Below are positions 4,642 to 6,864 of a DNA stretch of 6,864 bases, piece after piece (position 1 is the first letter of the stretch; each line of letters begins with the position of its first letter). The notes under the pieces are model-generated. The model did no database searches. It saw only the letters and a list, made by a program, of their open reading frames with translations, and was not told the DNA's origin. The position numbers and the translations under genes were made by a program. The stretch comes from Promethearchaeota archaeon (GTDB lineage: Archaea > Asgardarchaeota > Lokiarchaeia > Sigynarchaeales > SOKP01): assembly GCA_016839425.1 (NCBI GenBank), contig JAEOUI010000419.1, positions 1 to 6,864 of the forward strand. Direction: 5' to 3'.

Positions 4642-5562
4642 ATGAAAAAAATACAATTAAGTAAAAATAATTCAATGCGAAAAAAAATGGATCTCAATAA
4701 AATTAATATAATGTTGATTGAAGATAATCCCGCGGATGTGAGACTATTAACTGAGTTCTTAAAAAAAGCTAAGGATTTTGAATGCACTTTAATTTCTCAT
4801 TCTCGACTTGCTGAAGGTTTAAATGCTTTAGAGAAGGGAGAATTTAATGTTTTATTGCTCGATCTCACACTCCCTGATAGTGATGGTAAAAACACGCTCG
4901 AAAAAGTCAGGGATTTATCTCTTAAAGTGCCTATCATTATATTAACTGGACTTAACGAAAAGGAAATGGCTCTTGAATCACTTAAAAAAGGTGCTCAAGA
5001 CTATTTGGTGAAAGGCGAGCTTGACAGTGCTCTGCTAACTAGATCCATCTTATACGCAATTGAAAGACATCGCATCGAGTATAAAAAAGTGAAAGAAAAG
5101 TCTGATTTATTGGGACTGGACGAAAAGGACAAGGAGATTTTAAATTTATTACAGGAAAATCACAAGATTTCTTATAGCGAATTAAGCAATATCGTAGGTC
5201 TTGCAGCTAGCACGATTCACAACAGGGTTCAAAATATGGTCAAGGATGGAATTATTAAAGGATTTCATACGCATGTAGATCCTTTTAAAGTTGGTTATAA
5301 AAACATAGCAATTCTTGGCTTGTCAGTCAATCCTGTAATGATAAACGAAGTATCAAAACAAATTGCTTCTCACGACGAGGTCCAGCTCGTTGCTTCGAGC
5401 ACGGGAGATCACGATATTTTAGTCCAAGTGATTGCTAAAAACGAAAAAGACCTGTGGAGGTTCATTAATAAGAAGATAAAAATTATAGAAGGCGTTAATC
5501 CTCAACTTCATGTCTCAGATTTCATAGATATTTTTAAAATGACCCATAAAATTCACTTATAG
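4642..5562 (+). CDS. REC-Lrp/AsnC fusion transcription regulator
   Basis: A 306-residue protein with three domains. The receiver (about 19-145) has Glu27-Asp28 (LIEDNPADVRLL), phospho-acceptor Asp74 (LLLDLTLPDSDG), Thr102 (IILTGLN) and Lys124 (DYLVKGELDSA). This subtype is usually seen at the front of REC-kinase or REC-PAS proteins. An AsnC-type winged helix-turn-helix follows (about 159-207: LDEKDKEILNLLQ, ISYSELSNIVGLAASTIHNR). Then comes a RAM effector/oligomerisation domain (about 222-298) with the glycine-acidic turn GDHDILVQV. It probably binds DNA as an Lrp-like dimer or octamer, with phosphorylation and possibly a small ligand as inputs. The start at 4642 is favoured by the TATA box 30 bases upstream; ATGs at 4675 and 4687 would remove only a basic leader. 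It follows the kinase and free receiver on the same strand, under its own promoter. Targets are unknown; its own gene and the nearby metVF operon are candidates. Confidence 0.93.
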   Translation: MKKIQLSKNNSMRKKMDLNKINIMLIEDNPADVRLLTEFLKKAKDFECTLISHSRLAEGLNALEKGEFNVLLLDLTLPDSDGKNTLEKVRDLSLKVPIIILTGLNEKEMALESLKKGAQDYLVKGELDSALLTRSILYAIERHRIEYKKVKEKSDLLGLDEKDKEILNLLQENHKISYSELSNIVGLAASTIHNRVQNMVKDGIIKGFHTHVDPFKVGYKNIAILGLSVNPVMINEVSKQIASHDEVQLVASSTGDHDILVQVIAKNEKDLWRFINKKIKIIEGVNPQLHVSDFIDIFKMTHKIHL

Positions 5563-5571
5563 AATCTATTG

Positions 5572-5579
5572 TTTTTTTT
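5572..5579 (+). terminator. T8 tract after the REC-Lrp gene
   Basis: Eight T residues begin ten bases after the REC-Lrp stop codon, between two convergent genes. This is a typical archaeal T-tract terminator position; no stem-loop is needed or seen. Confidence 0.55.
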
Positions 5580-5590
5580 CAATGGAGTAT

Positions 5591-5731
5591 TTAATCAGTA
5601 AAGCTCGAATTTCTTCTTCTTTCAAATATATCAATTAATCTTTCAGATTTCTTCTTATTACGCCATTCTTCAATCATGTCCTTAATATCTTTTTTCTTAA
5701 TATTTTCATGTTCTATTTTATTAATTATCAT
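5591..5731 (-). CDS. Small charged helical protein (46 aa) downstream of the GNAT gene
   Basis: Read directly from the minus strand: ATG at 5731 to TAA at 5591, with GGAGGT (5747-5742) ten bases before the start. The product starts MIINKIEHENIKKKDIKDMI and ends DIFERRRNSSFTD. It is rich in Lys, Arg and Glu, lacks Cys and Pro, and probably forms one or two amphipathic helices. It follows the acetyltransferase stop by 24 bases on the same strand, so the two are probably co-transcribed and the peptide may be a partner or substrate of the enzyme (inference). It converges with the REC-Lrp gene, 28 bases from its stop. No family recognised. The strong ribosome-binding site and operon spacing make it more credible than most frames this short. 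Confidence 0.6.
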   Translation of the reverse strand: MIINKIEHENIKKKDIKDMIEEWRNKKKSERLIDIFERRRNSSFTD

Positions 5732-5741
5732 TTTATATCAT

Positions 5742-5747
5742 ACCTCC
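5742..5747 (-). promoter_or_regulatory. Shine-Dalgarno GGAGGT for the 46-aa gene
   Basis: A perfect GGAGGT lies in the gap between the acetyltransferase stop and ATG 5731, ten bases from the ATG. A closer ATG (5741) meets a stop after two codons, so 5731 is the only workable start. Confidence 0.6.
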
Positions 5748-5755
5748 AATTCTAT

Positions 5756-6301
5756 TCATTCAAATTCGTATCTTAACCGGAAATTTTCAAAATTAACTGA
5801 TTTCAAAAAGCAATACCCAGCTTGATTTAAAAGCGAAATTTCGCAGAAAACTTGACTAACATGGTTCTCCTCAAAATACGAAAAAGCTTTTAAAATTAAA
5901 TTCGCTCCTACCCCACTTCTCTGATATCTTGGAAGAACTCCCACGCTTGAAATAATTCCGTGTTTGTTTGATACGCCATCAACTTCTAACAATATATAAC
6001 CAATCTCTCTTCCCTCATATTCTGCGAGAAAACCACAAGAGTTAGGAGAATTAAAATGATCACGGAGTTTTTCTGCATTCAAAGTCACTCGAGAGTAATT
6101 AAGATTGTTAAAACAAATCCTATAAATCTTTAAAATGGATTTGATATCTGTCACATTCGTTTTTTTTATTATTAAATCTTTCAATTGAGAGTCGAGTTTG
6201 ATCTTGAGATTCTTTTTTAAATTTGAATTGATAAATTTGAGTACAATCTTCATTTGTACAAACGCTAAAAACGAATGATTCAATTCTGGCATATTTTCCA
6301 T
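5756..6301 (-). CDS. GNAT-family N-acetyltransferase (RimI-like)
   Basis: A 181-residue protein. The N-terminal 40 residues are not clearly part of the fold. The GNAT domain begins near residue 43 (LIIKKTNVTDIKSILKIY, the usual first strand and helix). Acetyl-CoA motif A is clear: SSVGVLPRYQRSGVGANLI, with Gln127, Gly130 and Gly132 forming the QxxGxG pyrophosphate loop. Near the C-terminus, SLLNQAGYCFLKSVNFE (157-172) matches the Asn...Tyr...Phe region of RimI/Naa10-type protein acetyltransferases. It probably acetylates a protein N-terminus, lysine or small amine; the substrate cannot be assigned. A GTG at 6310 is in frame but is itself part of the ribosome-binding site GAGGTGAT, so ATG 6301 is chosen; ATG 6292 is also possible. 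A 46-aa gene follows in the same unit. The long N-terminal extension is unusual for the family. Confidence 0.85.
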   Translation of the reverse strand: MENMPELNHSFLAFVQMKIVLKFINSNLKKNLKIKLDSQLKDLIIKKTNVTDIKSILKIYRICFNNLNYSRVTLNAEKLRDHFNSPNSCGFLAEYEGREIGYILLEVDGVSNKHGIISSVGVLPRYQRSGVGANLILKAFSYFEENHVSQVFCEISLLNQAGYCFLKSVNFENFRLRYEFE

Positions 6302-6305
6302 CAAT

Positions 6306-6313
6306 ATCACCTC
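6306..6313 (-). promoter_or_regulatory. Shine-Dalgarno GAGGTGAT for the GNAT gene
   Basis: An eight-base match to the anti-SD complement, four bases from ATG 6301. The in-frame GTG at 6310 lies within this motif and so is unlikely to be the start. Confidence 0.65.
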
Positions 6314-6353
6314 GTTTATAATTTTATTTATCTACTATTGAATAAAATTCCAC

Positions 6354-6361
6354 AATTATAG
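6354..6361 (-). promoter_or_regulatory. Weak candidate TATA box for the GNAT unit
   Basis: The minus strand reads CTATAATT about 53 bases before ATG 6301. It predicts a start near 6332 and a leader of about 30 bases containing the GAGGTGAT site. Nearby AT-rich stretches could serve equally well. Confidence 0.2.
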
Positions 6362-6370
6362 ATTAGGACG

Positions 6371-6387
6371 AATACTATTTAAGTATT
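6371..6387. repeat. Short dyad AATACT-N5-AGTATT
   Basis: Perfect 6+6 inverted repeat with a five-base spacer, in the non-coding gap between the GNAT gene and the right-edge gene, just upstream of the candidate GNAT TATA box. A related palindrome, TACTTAAGTA, occurs near 4523-4532 before the REC-Lrp promoter. Possible operator; AT-rich chance is not excluded. The rest of the gap 6302-6498 shows nothing further. Confidence 0.22.
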
Positions 6388-6498
6388 ATGGTGGTCTACT
6401 CGAATGATGTTCGATGCTTAGAACTTATTGTTGAAAAATGATTTTAATAAATAAGATATGGTGTAATGAAATAAGGGTAATTAGTCAAAGAAGGAATT

Positions 6499-6864
6499 TT
6501 ATACATTTGCCATTGTAATAATAGATTGTCCAATAATTATGTTATTTTTCAATTCTTTAATCAATTCAGATATGTTAATATTATTAAAAGGCATTTTATT
6601 ATCATCCTGTATTTTTCTAATTCTATTGCATAAAGAATTTTCAATGACTTTAAGTATTTCTCTTAAATTAATTTGGTCAAATTTTGTAAATGCCCCAAAT
6701 TGGTCTTTGATTGCTAATTTTATCATCCCTCTTGCTGCTTGGGGCGTTAAACCTGTCTTTTCAGCTAATAATTCCCCTAAATAATTTATCATTTCGGTTG
6801 TTTCGCTTTTATCTTCTCTTGTTTGTGTATAATTTCGGTTAAAATATCTTTTCAAGTTTTTTGG
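6499..6864 (-). CDS. Unrecognised protein, open at the right window edge
   Basis: The frame is open from base 6864 to TAA at 6499 (121 codons visible). The N-terminus may lie outside the window. An in-window TTG at 6855 (118 aa) has no Shine-Dalgarno site in the nine bases visible before it, and ATG 6792 would remove a polar leader. The visible part has a hydrophilic N-terminal stretch, then a conserved-looking helical block, GELLAEKTGLTPQAARGMI followed by LAIKDQFGAF and NLREILKVIENSL. A second helical segment ends IIIGQSIITMANV. The block looks like a small helical domain, perhaps for protein interaction. There are no Cys or His clusters and no convincing membrane helix. It is on the same strand as the GNAT gene but about 200 bases away, so it is probably a separate unit. 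I do not recognise the family; a lineage-restricted archaeal protein is possible. Confidence 0.7.
   Translation of the reverse strand, partial: PKNLKRYFNRNYTQTREDKSETTEMINYLGELLAEKTGLTPQAARGMIKLAIKDQFGAFTKFDQINLREILKVIENSLCNRIRKIQDDNKMPFNNINISELIKELKNNIIIGQSIITMANV

Noticed and set aside
5591..6301. Toxin-antitoxin reading of the GNAT gene and its small neighbour
   Set aside because: The small gene follows rather than precedes the acetyltransferase and lacks a ribbon-helix-helix pattern; the GNAT resembles RimI-type enzymes and has a long extension.
6388..6441. Plus-strand ATG frame of 17 codons in the gap before the right-edge gene
   Set aside because: Very short, no ribosome-binding site, and followed by a stop with no partner gene.
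6539..6784. Plus-strand 81-codon hydrophobic frame opposite the right-edge gene
   Set aside because: The hydrophobic pattern is the expected complement of a Lys/Asn-rich, AT-rich gene; no Shine-Dalgarno site, and the minus-strand frame is longer and open to the edge.

Overview
This AT-rich window (about one third G+C by eye) most likely comes from an archaeon. Several start sites are preceded by BRE/TATA-like promoters rather than -35/-10 boxes. The clearest is at 4601-4614, and it leaves an almost leaderless transcript. Other genes carry strong GGAGGT or GAGGTGA Shine-Dalgarno sites. T-runs follow three stop codons. One regulator is built on an archaeal-style Lrp/AsnC output domain. Low G+C together with a tetrahydrofolate-type MetF/MetV pair would fit an Asgard (Lokiarchaeia-like) or similar uncultured archaeon, but the lineage is a guess. 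No tRNA, rRNA, CRISPR array or transposase was seen.

Left block, minus strand (1-2880): a membrane histidine kinase is cut by the left edge (1-804). Upstream of it in the direction of transcription is a two-gene methylene-tetrahydrofolate reductase unit, metV (1826-2491) then metF (891-1817). They are coupled so tightly that the metF ribosome-binding site overlaps the metV stop codon. In front of metV is a previously uncalled 59-codon gene with a TTG start and a perfect GAGGTGA site (2524-2703). A dyad, TTGACC-N6-GGTCAA, lies inside it. A weaker open frame, possibly a remnant, precedes that (2716-2862).

Middle block, plus strand (2904-5562): a complete membrane histidine kinase is followed by a stand-alone Rcp1-type receiver. 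Next comes an unusual receiver-Lrp fusion (REC, AsnC-type HTH, RAM domain) with its own promoter. The kinase shares its four-helix membrane sensor with the left-edge kinase, although their catalytic cores belong to different subtypes.

Right block, minus strand (5591-6864): a GNAT acetyltransferase is followed 24 bases later by an uncalled 46-codon basic helical protein with its own GGAGGT site. An unrecognised gene runs off the right edge.

A reasonable working model is a sensory cluster next to a C1/folate operon. The membrane kinases would sense a shared cue and phosphorylate the free receiver and/or the REC-Lrp protein, which may regulate itself and perhaps the divergent metVF operon. Only the domain content and gene order are directly seen; the regulatory link is inferred.
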